Assembly (NCBI GenBank): GCA_025175895.1
Contig: CM046000.1
Location: 95,588,753-95,652,752, forward strand
DNA length: 64,000 nt
Source: Wurfbainia villosa
Taxonomy: Eukaryota; Streptophyta; Magnoliopsida; Zingiberales; Zingiberaceae
Reading direction: 5' to 3'
The translations under genes and the position numbers were made by a program. Positions 10,311-20,078 of this stretch are shown one piece after another; position 1 is the first letter of the stretch; each line of letters begins with the position of its first letter. The notes under the pieces are model-generated. The model was not told where the DNA came from. It made no database searches and worked only from the letters and a program-made list of their open reading frames with translations.

Positions 10311-12028
10311 TATTATTTACATGGTGTGCCATTGATTATAGGAGGAAACCGTTGATTATAGGAGGAAATGATATTATTTACCCGGTAAGTTGGGAAATGA
10401 TATTATTTATATGGTGTGCCGTTGATTATAGAAGGAAACCGTGTCCTATATATTAGGTTGATGATGTCCCCTTGAGGAGCTCATAAGGTTCATCATGTAA
10501 ACCCAGCTGGTTGACTTAGTCAACATGATGATAAGGTTGAGGGGTACTACTCGAGGAGTTAGACGTTAATTAATTGATGGTCAGTAAATCAATTAATTGA
10601 CGGACATTCGATATCTTAAACACGGGGAGATGAATGTACAAATAATATATGGAGCCCATATTAATTTATGGGGGTTGGTGAGGTAGTTCAATGATGATCC
10701 TCTAGTGGAATGGAACATCATTGATGGATCAAGTTTTTGTGGTTCCGATCCATCGGGTGGCCAAGATCCAACTCCTCCTTATGGTCCCTATCGTAGCCTA
10801 ATATAATCCTCATGAAGTCTAGATCCAAGGATGTAAAACAAAACTCTAGAACCAACGGTTGAGATTAAATCCCTAGATCCGATGGTTGGGATGAAACCCT
10901 AGAACCAACGGTTGGGATTAAATCCCTAGATCCGATGGTTAGGATGAAACCCTAGAATCGACGGTTGGGATTAAATCCCTAGATCCGACGGTTGGGATAA
11001 AACCCTAGATCCGACGGTTGGGATGAAACCCTAGATCCGAAGGTTGGGATGAAATCCTAGATCTGACGTTTGGGATGAGACCCTAGATTCGACGGTTGGG
11101 ATAAAACCCTAGATCCGACGGTGGAGATTAAATCTCTAGATCCTATGGTAGAGATTAAAGGAGGCTTAAGCCCAATTCTATAAATAGAGGGCTTAGGTTG
11201 GGCGGCAAGTAATGGTTCAATTAGAGTTAGGGTTTTAGGTTGGGCGGCTAGGGTTTGGAAGCTTTGGCTTGGGCGGCAACTCTTGGACAAGAAGCTGACG
11301 CCCATCTTCTTCTAACAAAGTGTGGCCGGCGCCCATCTTCTTTCATCAAGTTGTGGCCGGCGCCCATCCTCTTTGTTCCCTCTCTCATTCCTTGGCCGGC
11401 GGCAACCTCTCTTCAAGGTTGGCCGGCGTTCATTCCTCCATTCTCTCCAAGGTGGCCGGCGGTTCTCCATACATTGGTGGCCGCCGCTTCATCCATTCAT
11501 TCCTTGGCTGGCGGTTACATCAAACTCCCTTGCTTGGTGGCCGGTTCTAGAAAGGAAAAGTTTTGTTGGTTCTTCTCTTTGTTCGCAGCGAACAAGGAAG
11601 GGAAGAATGCGATCTAGAAGCCTTCTACTCATGGAGGATCTTCGCCCACACGTCGTCCACGAGGAGGATAGGACATACGGTAGAAGATCGTGAGGTATAA
11701 AAGTTTTATAACTTTATTTTCTGATCTTAGCATGTTCATTTATGTGTTCATTATACAAGTGTGCATTGGTATATATTTTGTATAATCATGGACCCCGAAG
11801 ACAAACAAAAAAACCGGCGATCCGTCCGTCGTCTCTTACGCGGCTAACGAACTAGAAGAGTTGTGTTGCTTGAACAACTAGTTTGTTCAAGCGATCACTC
11901 AAGTTGTTAGCACGATGACGAATTGGTTTTGCTAAGGAAACTCATCCCATCCGGATTAATTCTTTCATTAGTGAAAATTTTAATCCGGGGACATGGGAGC
12001 CAATGAGCCTCCAAAACAACTCCCTACA
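10311..12028 (+). repeat. Family B 3' LTR, truncated at its start and scrambled at the junction
   Basis: Matches the 5' LTR from about its base 490 to the end (CCCTACA). At the junction (10308-10450) short pieces of the same LTR stretch, including GATTATAGGAGGAAA, are repeated in tandem. It retains the telo-box array (about 10850-11160), TATA box and U5 hairpin (about 11870-11893). Confidence 0.88.
10850..11160 (+). repeat. Telo-box tandem array, 3' LTR copy
   Basis: Same ~26-bp unit as at 6270-6590, again containing several AAACCCTA motifs and again ending before a CTATAAATAG box (about 11179). Confidence 0.8.
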
Positions 12029-12033
12029 GCTAA
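12029..12033. repeat. Target site duplication GCTAA (right)
   Basis: Second copy of the duplication at 5321-5325. The inverted A pol reading resumes directly after it. Confidence 0.92.
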
Positions 12034-13194
12034 AATGATCCATTATCGTGTCTATGTATGAAGCTTGGGATAAGTATAATAACCTTGATCCCAAGGATGT
12101 GTCCCACTTCTCCCAAGTCCTTTATATCAAATTGTTTGGATAACCATACCCTTACGTCCGATAACACCTTGATATTGCTGCCAATCACCAAAATGTCATC
12201 TACATATAGTACAAGAAATACCACTACGTTTCTATCATATCTCTTGTATACACAAGACTCATCCGGACTTTGAATAAATCCATAAGACTGGATCACCTCA
12301 TCAAAGAGGATGTTCCAAGACCTCGATTCTTGTTTCAATCCATAAATGGACCGATTAAGCTTACATACAAGATGCTCTTTACCCTTAGCAATGAATCCCT
12401 CTGGTTGCTTCATGTAGATGTTTTCCTCAAGACTTCCATTAAGAAAAGATGTCTTGACATCCATCTGCCACACCTTATAATCCATATGAGCTGCTTTGCA
12501 TAAGAGAATCCGGATAGATTTAAGCATGGCTACCGGCAAAAAGGTCTCCTCATAATCGATACTCTCTTTCTGAGTATACCCCTTCGCAACAAGCCTCGCT
12601 TTGAAGGTCTCAACCTTCCCATCTATTCCTCTCTTTCTCTTGTAGATCCACTTGCATCCAATGGTTTTTACACCATCGGGTGGTTCTACTAGCTCCCAGA
12701 CCTGATTTGAATCCATAGATTCAATCTCAACATTCATTATACTTTGCCAAGATACTGCATCTTTTTCTTGGATTGCCTCATCATATGTCAAGGGATCAGG
12801 TTCATGTTCGCCAAGGACCAAATCAAAAGATTCTCCCAAGAACATGAATCTATCAGGCTGTCTCACAACCCTCCCACTACGATGAGGTATCACCTGTGTA
12901 TCCTCTGTGACACGCGGTGCAGTGACATGTGGTATATCCTCTTGTACCGGTGGTACTAAAGAAGTGACTTCCCCTTTTAACTCCTCCAGAACAATTTTAC
13001 TCTTGGGCTTGTGGCTCATCACATAGTCTTCCTCTAGAAATCTGGCGTTTGTGCTAATGATCACCCTCTGATCTCTAGGACTATAAAATAATCCACCCTT
13101 CGTTCCCCTGGGATAGCCAACGAACATGCGTACTTCTGTACGAGGTTCCAACATACCAGCATCTGCCTTCAGCACATGTGCTAGACTCCCCCAT
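12030..13194 (-). pseudogene. pol: Family A pol: end of integrase, RT (minus element)
   Basis: A 381-codon open frame (12030-13175) on the minus strand covers the integrase C-terminus (RMFVGYPRGTKGGLFY), the acidic linker, and RT with CKWIYKRK, KARLVAKGYTQ, QMDVKTSFLNG, SIYGLKQ and the catalytic LYVDDILVIG block. Towards 12034 the reading joins the RNase H piece at 5320 across the B insertion. At 13195 it is cut by the tandem A array and resumes at 28915. It is the best preserved part of the minus element. A substitution of TSFLNG for TAFLNG is visible. Confidence 0.9.
13190..13194. repeat. Target site duplication CCCAT (left)
   Basis: CCCAT directly left of the first LTR of the tandem array is repeated at 28910-28914 after its third LTR. 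Confidence 0.93.
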
Positions 13195-14253
13195 TGTAGG
13201 GATGTATACTGAAAAGTCTATCTTTTGTATGAACATCTTTATTTTGAAATAAGAATCACATGATCATTGTTTGCATATTTTTATGGTTATGTAATATTGT
13301 CTAATACGTTACATTGTAGATAACATGGTGTGTAGTGTCACACGGGAGATTTTGTTATCGGCTCCTTGTAAAGTATAAGTAAAGGCTCACAACCGAGATG
13401 ACTTTGGACAAACCATCAGAATGGTTGTAGTGTGATTTGGTATTGGTTTGTCTTGACCATAGAATCACACTAGTGCACTTTGTGTGTATTGAGCAGGACC
13501 GACACAGAGGTGATTCGATTTATTGCTGACTACATAATCGAATCGGACCTCAGATATTATTTAGTACATGCTCTTAATCCCGATATAATAACGGGTACAT
13601 ATACTTGGTACTCATCTCTTTGATTTACCAATGGGCGAGATTTATAGATTAAATCGATAGACTCGATAAGTTGGGAGATGATATTATTTATATGGTGTGC
13701 TGTTGATTATAGGAGGAAACCGTGTCCTATATATTAGGATGATGATGTCCCCTTGAGGAGCTCATAAGGTTCATCATGTAAACCCTGCAGGTGGACTTGG
13801 TCCGGCATGATGAAAAGGTTGAGTGGTACTACTCAAGGAGTTAGATGTTGATTAATTAATGGTTAGTAAATTAATTAATCAACGGACATTCGAGATCTTA
13901 AACACGGGGAGAAAATGTACAAATAATATATGGAGCCCATATTATCATATGGGAGTTGGTGAGGTAGATCAATGATGAACCGTTAGTGGATTGGATCATC
14001 ATTAGTGGATCGGACTTTATGTGGGCTTGATCCATGGGTGGCCAAGACCCAACTCCTCCTCATGGTCCCTAATGTAGCCTATTAACACCTCATGAAGTTT
14101 AGATCCAATGGATAGAAACAAAACTCTAAGATCCATTGGTAGAGATCAAATCTCTAAGATCCGACGGTTGAGATTAAATCTCTAGATCCGACGGTTGAGA
14201 TTAAATCTCTAGAACCAATGGAGGAGATTAATTCATGACTTATCCCTAACTCT

Positions 14254-14265
14254 ATAAAAGGAGGG
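14254..14265 (+). promoter_or_regulatory. TATA box of A LTR 1
   Basis: ACTCTATAAAAGGAGGG is identical in LTRs 2 and 3 and lies downstream of two or three GATCCGACGGTTGAGAT repeats. It is the best promoter candidate in the LTR. Confidence 0.65.
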
Positions 14266-14568
14266 CATGGGGAGTGGTCGTGGATGACATGATAAATAGG
14301 AGGAGAGCTAGGGTTTGGGTGGCAAGGAGCAATCCTATTTGAGATAGGATTGGGATTAGCGTTTTGAGGCTAGGGTGGCACCAAATAAGGAAGGTTCTTT
14401 CTCTCTTCTTCTTCCTCTTTGGGCCAACGTCCAGCAGCCTTTTCCATCTCTTTTCCAGCCTTAGCCGGTGCCCAAAGTCCCCTTCTTCTTCTCCTTAGGT
14501 GGTGGAAACAAGATATAGGGTTTCCCTTGGTGTCTTGGTAGTTTTCCACCATCTCCTTCTCCTTCTAG

Positions 14569-14841
14569 TTGGCCGGCGGCAAGGACTTTCATAGCTCCTT
14601 GTTGGTTGAGTTTTGGAAGGAGAAAAACATTGTTTCTCTTCTTCCTCTTGCTTGGGAAAAGCAAGGAAGGAAGTTTTGCGATCTAGGAGCTTCGACTTTT
14701 GGTGGATCGTCGCCCACACGACGTCCAAAAGGAGGAAGGTCATACATTAGAAGACCAAGAGGTATACCTATTCTTCTTTCTCTTTTATTCATTGCTTGTT
14801 TTTGTTTTACAAATATAAGCATGTTATATTTCTGTAAATAG
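14569..14841 (+). other. Small ORF in A LTR 1 (90 aa), coding status unknown
   Basis: Opens MAGGKDFHSSLLVEFW, has a basic centre (SSPTRRPKGGRSYIRR) and ends in a hydrophobic segment rich in I, L, F and C that could span a membrane. Same length in LTR 2 (21453-21725) and LTR 3 (28351-28623), and recognisable in the older minus LTR at 2701-2970. A possible splice donor (AG|GTATACC) lies inside it at 14761/14762. No known family. Confidence 0.3.
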
Positions 14842-14934
14842 GCTAAATAATACTGAGATCCCGAGTATAAACACAAAAACCGGCGATCCGGACATCGTCT
14901 ATTCCGCGGCTACTCGTAGAATAGAGGATGGTCG

Positions 14935-14957
14935 CTTGAACAACTAGTTTGTTCAAG
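14935..14957 (+). repeat. Inverted repeat in U5 of A LTR 1
   Basis: Arms CTTGAACAA and TTGTTCAAG (9 bp) around CTAGT. Conserved in nearly every A and B LTR here, in either orientation. Confidence 0.85.
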
Positions 14958-15129
14958 TGACCTCTCTAAATGAATAGCACGACGATGACTTGGTTGTCTT
15001 GGGAATACCTTTTGTCTAGGATTACATTTTTAATCCGGGGACATCGAAGGGATCACCATGGTCAAGCAACCGAGGTGAAGGGGAAGCGAAGTTTCCTCTC
15101 ACGGACTCGACAAGGGAAATCCCTTCAAT

Positions 15130-15142
15130 TGGTATCAGAGCC
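15130..15142 (+). promoter_or_regulatory. Primer binding site, unit 1
   Basis: TGGTATCAGAGCC two bases after LTR 1; complementary to initiator-Met tRNA. Confidence 0.95.
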
Positions 15143-16189
15143 AAGGTTTCCGGTTTTGTGTGTTTAGGATTCGGTTAATTTTTATGCACTTTTTCATATA
15201 TTAAATGTGTCGGATAATAGTAGGATATGCGTAGCTTAACTCTTTGGTTGCAGGCATAAGATTCCACTATTATGGCATGTGTGTGTATGTGATTGTATGT
15301 GTGTAAATGTTTATTTTGTTGAATCCTCGGGGTTGACGAGGCTAGTATTTAGTTTTTGTAAATTAAATATGGCATTGTTTAGCCGCTCTTTATTTTATTT
15401 TACTTTCGATCTAGATTTCATGTACACTCCCTCGTGGAGTATAGGATCGATGGATGTAAATTAAAATAGGATTTAGTCTCGGCTCGGATCTCCGGATGGC
15501 TCGTACATGGCGTAGGAGGAGCGGACGAGATGGCGATGCGACAGGAGTCATATTGAAGACAAAAGCCATAATAGTTGGAAAATAATTTATTTTTCATATT
15601 TATTGCTTTTTGTTTGATATGCATGTCGTAGGCTAGGAAAATTCCTCAATTTCAAATTACTAAGTGGGAGAGGGATATTTTTATAAATTCCCGCGGCCTC
15701 CATTACAATTTGACAAGTGATGCAAACAAACTTGCGCGTCGGCTCTGAGTGCCTTCCTCCCCATCGGATGGGTTTGTTTGCGGATCACAAGGTCGAATAT
15801 GGTTATAGGAAATTATCAAGGAGCGTGTGTACTTGCCCATCGTAAGGCACATAACCCAAGATAATTACCTTGGTACCGAGTAATGGTGAACACTTAGATA
15901 CAAATATAAGTATCCTCCCCATCGGAGTCACTACTTTTATTTGTAGGGCCAAAGAGGAACCAACTATTAATTTTACTTGTCAAAAAGTTAGGTTGACAAG
16001 ATAGTAAAATTAATGGCTAAAACCCCCTCTTACAAATGTAGAATTCGTATACGTCCACACTATCATGGCATACGATATTCTCGGTGTTTTGAGGTGTTGG
16101 TTGATTTTAAAAATTTTATTGTTTGAGGAATCAATAATTTTTTGAAATCTAATGTTTTGATTTATGTGATTCTTAGGTTTTCTTTCAAA
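15143..16189 (+). other. Family A leader, unit 1
   Basis: Untranslated stretch of 1.05 kb. It contains an acceptor-like TTGGTTGCAG at 15244-15253, a hairpin with arms GCAAACAAAC (15722) and GTTTGTTTGC (15772), the PBS-complementary octamer GGCTCTGA (15741-15748) in its loop, the long stem-loop at 15966-16014, and TTCTTAG just before gag. Confidence 0.8.
15966..16014 (+). other. Conserved leader stem-loop, unit 1
   Basis: Arms ATTAATTTTACT and AGTAAAATTAAT (12 bp), then a 4-nt bulge on the 3' side, then TGTCAA with TTGACA, loop of nine. The C-G pair at stem position 11 is T-A in both B copies. Confidence 0.78.
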
Positions 16190-17235
16190 ATGACTTTCAA
16201 CCCACTTGCTGTGATACTGAAAGAGAACAAACTTACTGGACCCAACTATGTAGATTGGAAGAGGAATCTAGATATTATCTTGACTGCTAAGGAATACAAA
16301 TATGTACTCCTCGAAGAGTGCCCTCCTAAGCCTGCAGATGATTCTGGGGAAAAGGAGAGAGAGAGCTATAGGAAGTTGAACAAGGCCGATGAGATGGCAC
16401 GGTGTTACATTTTGGCATCTATGTCAAATGTACTCCAACATCAGCATCAAGCCATGCCCACTGCCTATGAAATGATGCTCAATCTCAAGGAGCTTTTCGG
16501 ACACCAGAATCGGGATGCAAGGCAAGAGGCCATGAGAAACTTGATGACGACCACCATGATCGAGGGAACACCCGTGAGGGATCATGTTCTCAAGATGATG
16601 GCTCATTTGAATGAGCTAGAGGTCCTAGGATCTGAGATCGATGGGGAAACCCAGGTCGATATCATACTCCAGTCTCTGCCTAGGAGTTTTGGCGATTTCG
16701 CCTCAACTACAACATGAACAAGAGGTTGTATTCATTGGCGGAACTTCGGGAACTCGGTGGCGGAAGGACTATTTCGTCAGTGCTCGGGCATCATGTGATG
16801 ACCCAGAAGGTTTCTACTTCTAAGCCGAAGGCAAGAAGAAGAAGAAAAGAAGGGGCAAAGCGATGGGAGGTACTCGGGAGGAGTGAAGAAGCCGAAAGGC
16901 AAGTGCTTCACTTGTAAGCGGTGGACACTGGAAGAAGAGGCGCTACGAACAAAGGTATATCTTTTGGTCTAGTCGTTGAAACATGTTTAAGCGGTGTTAT
17001 CTGCGGCACTGGTGTGTAGATCTGAGAGCCAGCGATCATGTCTGCAATACTTTGCGAGGTTCGAGAAACTAGGCAGTTGAGGGGAGATTACTGTGTACTT
17101 GGGCGATGCCACGAAGGTGGCGGTATTCTGATGGGAGATGTTCATTTATCTTTTGAGAAAAAAAAACTTTTGGTTCTTAGGAATTGCCTTTATGTACCCT
17201 TATTTAGAAAGAATTTAATTTAAGTTTCTAAATTA
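16190..17235 (+). pseudogene. gag-pol: Family A gag and protease, unit 1 (frameshifted)
   Basis: Start codon at 16190 gives MTFNPLAVILKENKLTGPNY; an in-frame ATG lies 48 bases upstream, but the MTFNPLAV/MAFNPLAV start is the one shared with family B. Gag runs open to about 16690, then breaks into short frames. The zinc knuckle region (about 16900) and the protease (about 17010-17060) are scrambled, with small indels at what are CAG or CTG sites in other copies. Gag function to about codon 165 is readable; the rest could be real decay or sequence error. Confidence 0.85.
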
Positions 17236-20060
17236 TTTATTGATGGATATTCTATTTCTTTCAATGAGTTGTTATAAAGAGAGATAGGGACATTATCTGC
17301 TCGGTACATTGATAGGAAATTTGTACACACTGGAACCAAAACCTCCCACGATGCAAATTGAAGTTAATAACTCATCTTCTAATTCCAATAAGAGAAAAGA
17401 ACCTTCGAAGATGAACCAAACATATCTTTGGCATCTTAGGCTTGGTCACATTAACCTAAGCAGAATTCAAAGGTTGATAGCTGATGGACCTTTGGGTTCA
17501 TTAGTGGTGGAGGATCTCCCAACCTGTGAATCTTGCTTAGAGGGTAAGATGACCAAGAGGCCTTTTAAGGCCAAGGGGTATAGAGCCAAAGATGTGTTAG
17601 AATTGGTTCATTCTGATTTGTGTGGTCCTATGTCTATCCAGGCTAGAGGTGGTTTTGAGTATTTCGTCTCTTTTATAGATTACTCAAGATATGGATACAT
17701 TTACGAGGCCCATAAGTCCAATGCTTTGACAAGTTCAAAGAATTCAAGGCTGATGTGGAGAAACATCAAGGTAAAAGTATCAAAACACTACGATCTGATC
17801 GTAGTGGTGAGTACCTCTTGGGAGAGATTAGGAACTACTTATCAGAGGCTGGGATTCAATCCCAATTGACTGCACCTGGCACACCCCAGCAGAATGGTGT
17901 AGCAGAGCGAAGGAATAGGACTCTTATGGAGATGGTTAGATCGATGATGAGTTATTCTGACTTACCAGATTCGTTCTGGGGATATGCTCTAGATACGACG
18001 GTATACATTCTGAACTTGGTTCCATCTAAATCAGTGTCTTCTACTCCCACAGAGTTGTGGGTGGCTAAGACATATTCGGATATGGGGAGTCCAAAGACAT
18101 GTGAAGGCGATCTTGATAAGTTGGAACCTCGTACAGAAGTATGATTGTTCGTTGGCTATCCCAGAGGAACGAAGGGTGGATTGTTTTATAGTCCTAGAGA
18201 TCAGAGGGTGATCGTTAGCACAAACGCCAGATTTCTAGAGGAAGACTATGTGATGAGCCACAAGCCCAAGAGTAAAATTGTTCTGGAGGAGTTAAAAGGG
18301 GAAGTCACTTCTTTAGTACCACCGATACAAGAGGATATACCACATGTCACTGCACCGCGTGTCACAGAGGATACACAGGTGATACCTCGTCGTAGTGGGA
18401 GGGTTGTGAGACAGCCTGATAGATTCATGTTCTTGGGAGAATCTTCTGATTTGGTCCCTGGCGAACATGAACCTGATCCCTGGACATATGATGAGGCAAT
18501 CCAAGATAAAGATGCAGTATCTTGGCAAAGTGCAATGAATGCTGAGATTGAATCTATGGATTCAAATCAGGTCTGGGAGCTAGTAGAACCACCCGATGGT
18601 GTAAAAACCATTGGATGCAAGTGGATCTACAAGAGAAAAAGAGGAATAGATGGGAAGGTTGAGACCTTCAAAGCGAGGCTTGTTGTGAAGGGGTATACTC
18701 AGAAAGAGGGTATCGATTATGAGGAGACCTTTTCGCCGGTAGCCATGCTTAAATCTATCCGGATTCTCTTATGCATAGCAGCTCATATGGATTATGAGGT
18801 GTGGCAGATGGATGTCAAGACAGCTTTCCTTAATGGAAGTCTTGAGGAAAACATCTACATGAAGCAACCAGAGGGATTCATTGCTAAGGGCAAAGAGCAT
18901 CTTGTATGTAAGCTTAATCGGTCCATTTATGGATTGAAGCAAGCTTCGAGATCTTGGAACATCCGGTTTGATGAAGTGATCCAGTCTTATGGATTTATTC
19001 AAAGTCCGGATGAGTCTTGTGTATACAAGAGATGAGACGGAAACATAGTGGTATTTCTTGTACTATACGTAGATGACATTTTGTTGATTGGCAACAATAT
19101 CAAGGTGTTATCGGACGTAAGGGTATGGTTGTCCAAACAGTTTGATATGAAGGACTTAGGAGAGGTGGGACACATCCTTGGGATCAAGGTTATAAGGGAT
19201 CGCAGGAAAAGGATGTTGTGTTTATCCCAAGCTTCATACATAGACACGATTATGGAGCGTTTTAGCATGCAGAACTCCAAGAAGGGTTTTCTACCTTTCA
19301 GGCATGGAGTTCCTTTATCTAAGGAGATGTGTCCTAGATCATCTGAGGAGATAGAGGAGATGAAGGCGGTTCCTTATGCTTCGGCAGTAGGAAGCCTCAT
19401 GTATGCGATGCTCTGTACGAGACCAGATATCTGCTTTACCGTGGGCATGGTCAGCAGATATCAGAGTAATCCAGGACAGGGACATTGGACTGCGGTAAAG
19501 CATATATTGAAGTACCTGAGAAGGACTAGGGATTATATGCTGGTTTACCGAGCAGACCAATTACTCCCTGTGGGTTATACGGATTCCGACTTCCAATCTG
19601 ATAGGGATAACAGTAAGTCTACCTCAGGTTTTGTGTTTACTTTGGGAGGTGGAGCCATTGTATGGAGGAGTGTCAAGCAAAAGTGCGTGGCGGACTCCAC
19701 CATGGAAGCTGAGTATGTGGCGGCCTCTGAGGCGGCCAAAGAAGCTGTATGGCTCAGGAACTTCCTGATGGACTTGGATGTGATTCCTGGTTTGCCCAGA
19801 ACTATCACAATTTATTGTGATAATAGTGGTGCAGTGGCAAACTCGAAGGAACCACGAGCCCATAAGGCTAGTAAACACATAGAGTGCAAGTACCACCTGA
19901 TACGAGAAATCGTAAAGGGGGTAGAAGTTGCTGTCACCTAGATTGTATCAGAGGATGACCTGGTAGACCCTTTCACTAAGGCCTTTCTGGCGAGAGCTTT
20001 GATAGGCATGTGGAAGGAAGGGGAATCAGATGTATGGCAGTATAAGGACAGCATAGTCTT
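17236..20060 (+). pseudogene. pol: Family A pol (integrase, RT, RNase H), unit 1
   Basis: Integrase: HLRLGH...CESC zinc-binding block, HSDLCGP, a damaged DYSRYGYIY block, and TPQQNGVAERRNRT. RT: KARLVVKGYTQ, QMDVKTAFLNG, LYVDDILLIGNN. RNase H: YTDSDFQSD, ADSTMEAEYVAA, IYCDNSGAVANS. Frames used are 17309-17869, 17755-18144, 18145-19035 and 19048-19941. Breaks include a CGA-to-TGA stop near 18144, a TGT-to-TGA stop near 19033, a stop near 19939, and small deletions around 17690 and 18060-18120. It would encode the enzymes for replication and integration but no continuous polyprotein remains. Confidence 0.92.
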
Positions 20061-20067
20061 TTAGTAT

Positions 20068-20078
20068 AAGTGGGAGAT
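20068..20078 (+). promoter_or_regulatory. Polypurine tract, unit 1
   Basis: AAGTGGGAGAT directly before LTR 2. Confidence 0.88.

Larger units (their letters stand above)
5326..12028 (+). mobile_element. Family B copia element, first copy (5' LTR, gag, part of pol, truncated 3' LTR)
   Basis: A plus-strand insertion into the pol of the minus A element, with a perfect 5-bp duplication GCTAA. Order: 5' LTR (5326-7451), PBS, 1.05 kb leader, gag-protease-integrase (8517 to about 10300), then directly the inner part of the 3' LTR (about 10311-12028). The C-terminal integrase, all of RT and RNase H, the PPT and the first ~490 bp of the 3' LTR are gone. The duplication is intact on both sides, so the loss happened within the element, before or after insertion. 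Confidence 0.92.
13195..15127 (+). repeat. Family A LTR 1 of the tandem array
   Basis: Starts TGTAGGGATGTATACTG and ends AATCCCTTCA. TATA box CTATAAAAGG near 14256. It contains a U5 inverted repeat (arms CTTGAACAA and TTGTTCAAG, 14935-14957) and the small ORF at 14569. Confidence 0.95.

Noticed and set aside
15128..15142. tRNA gene fragment
   Set aside because: Only the 13-15 bases of the primer binding site match a tRNA 3' end; no cloverleaf is present at this or any other PBS.
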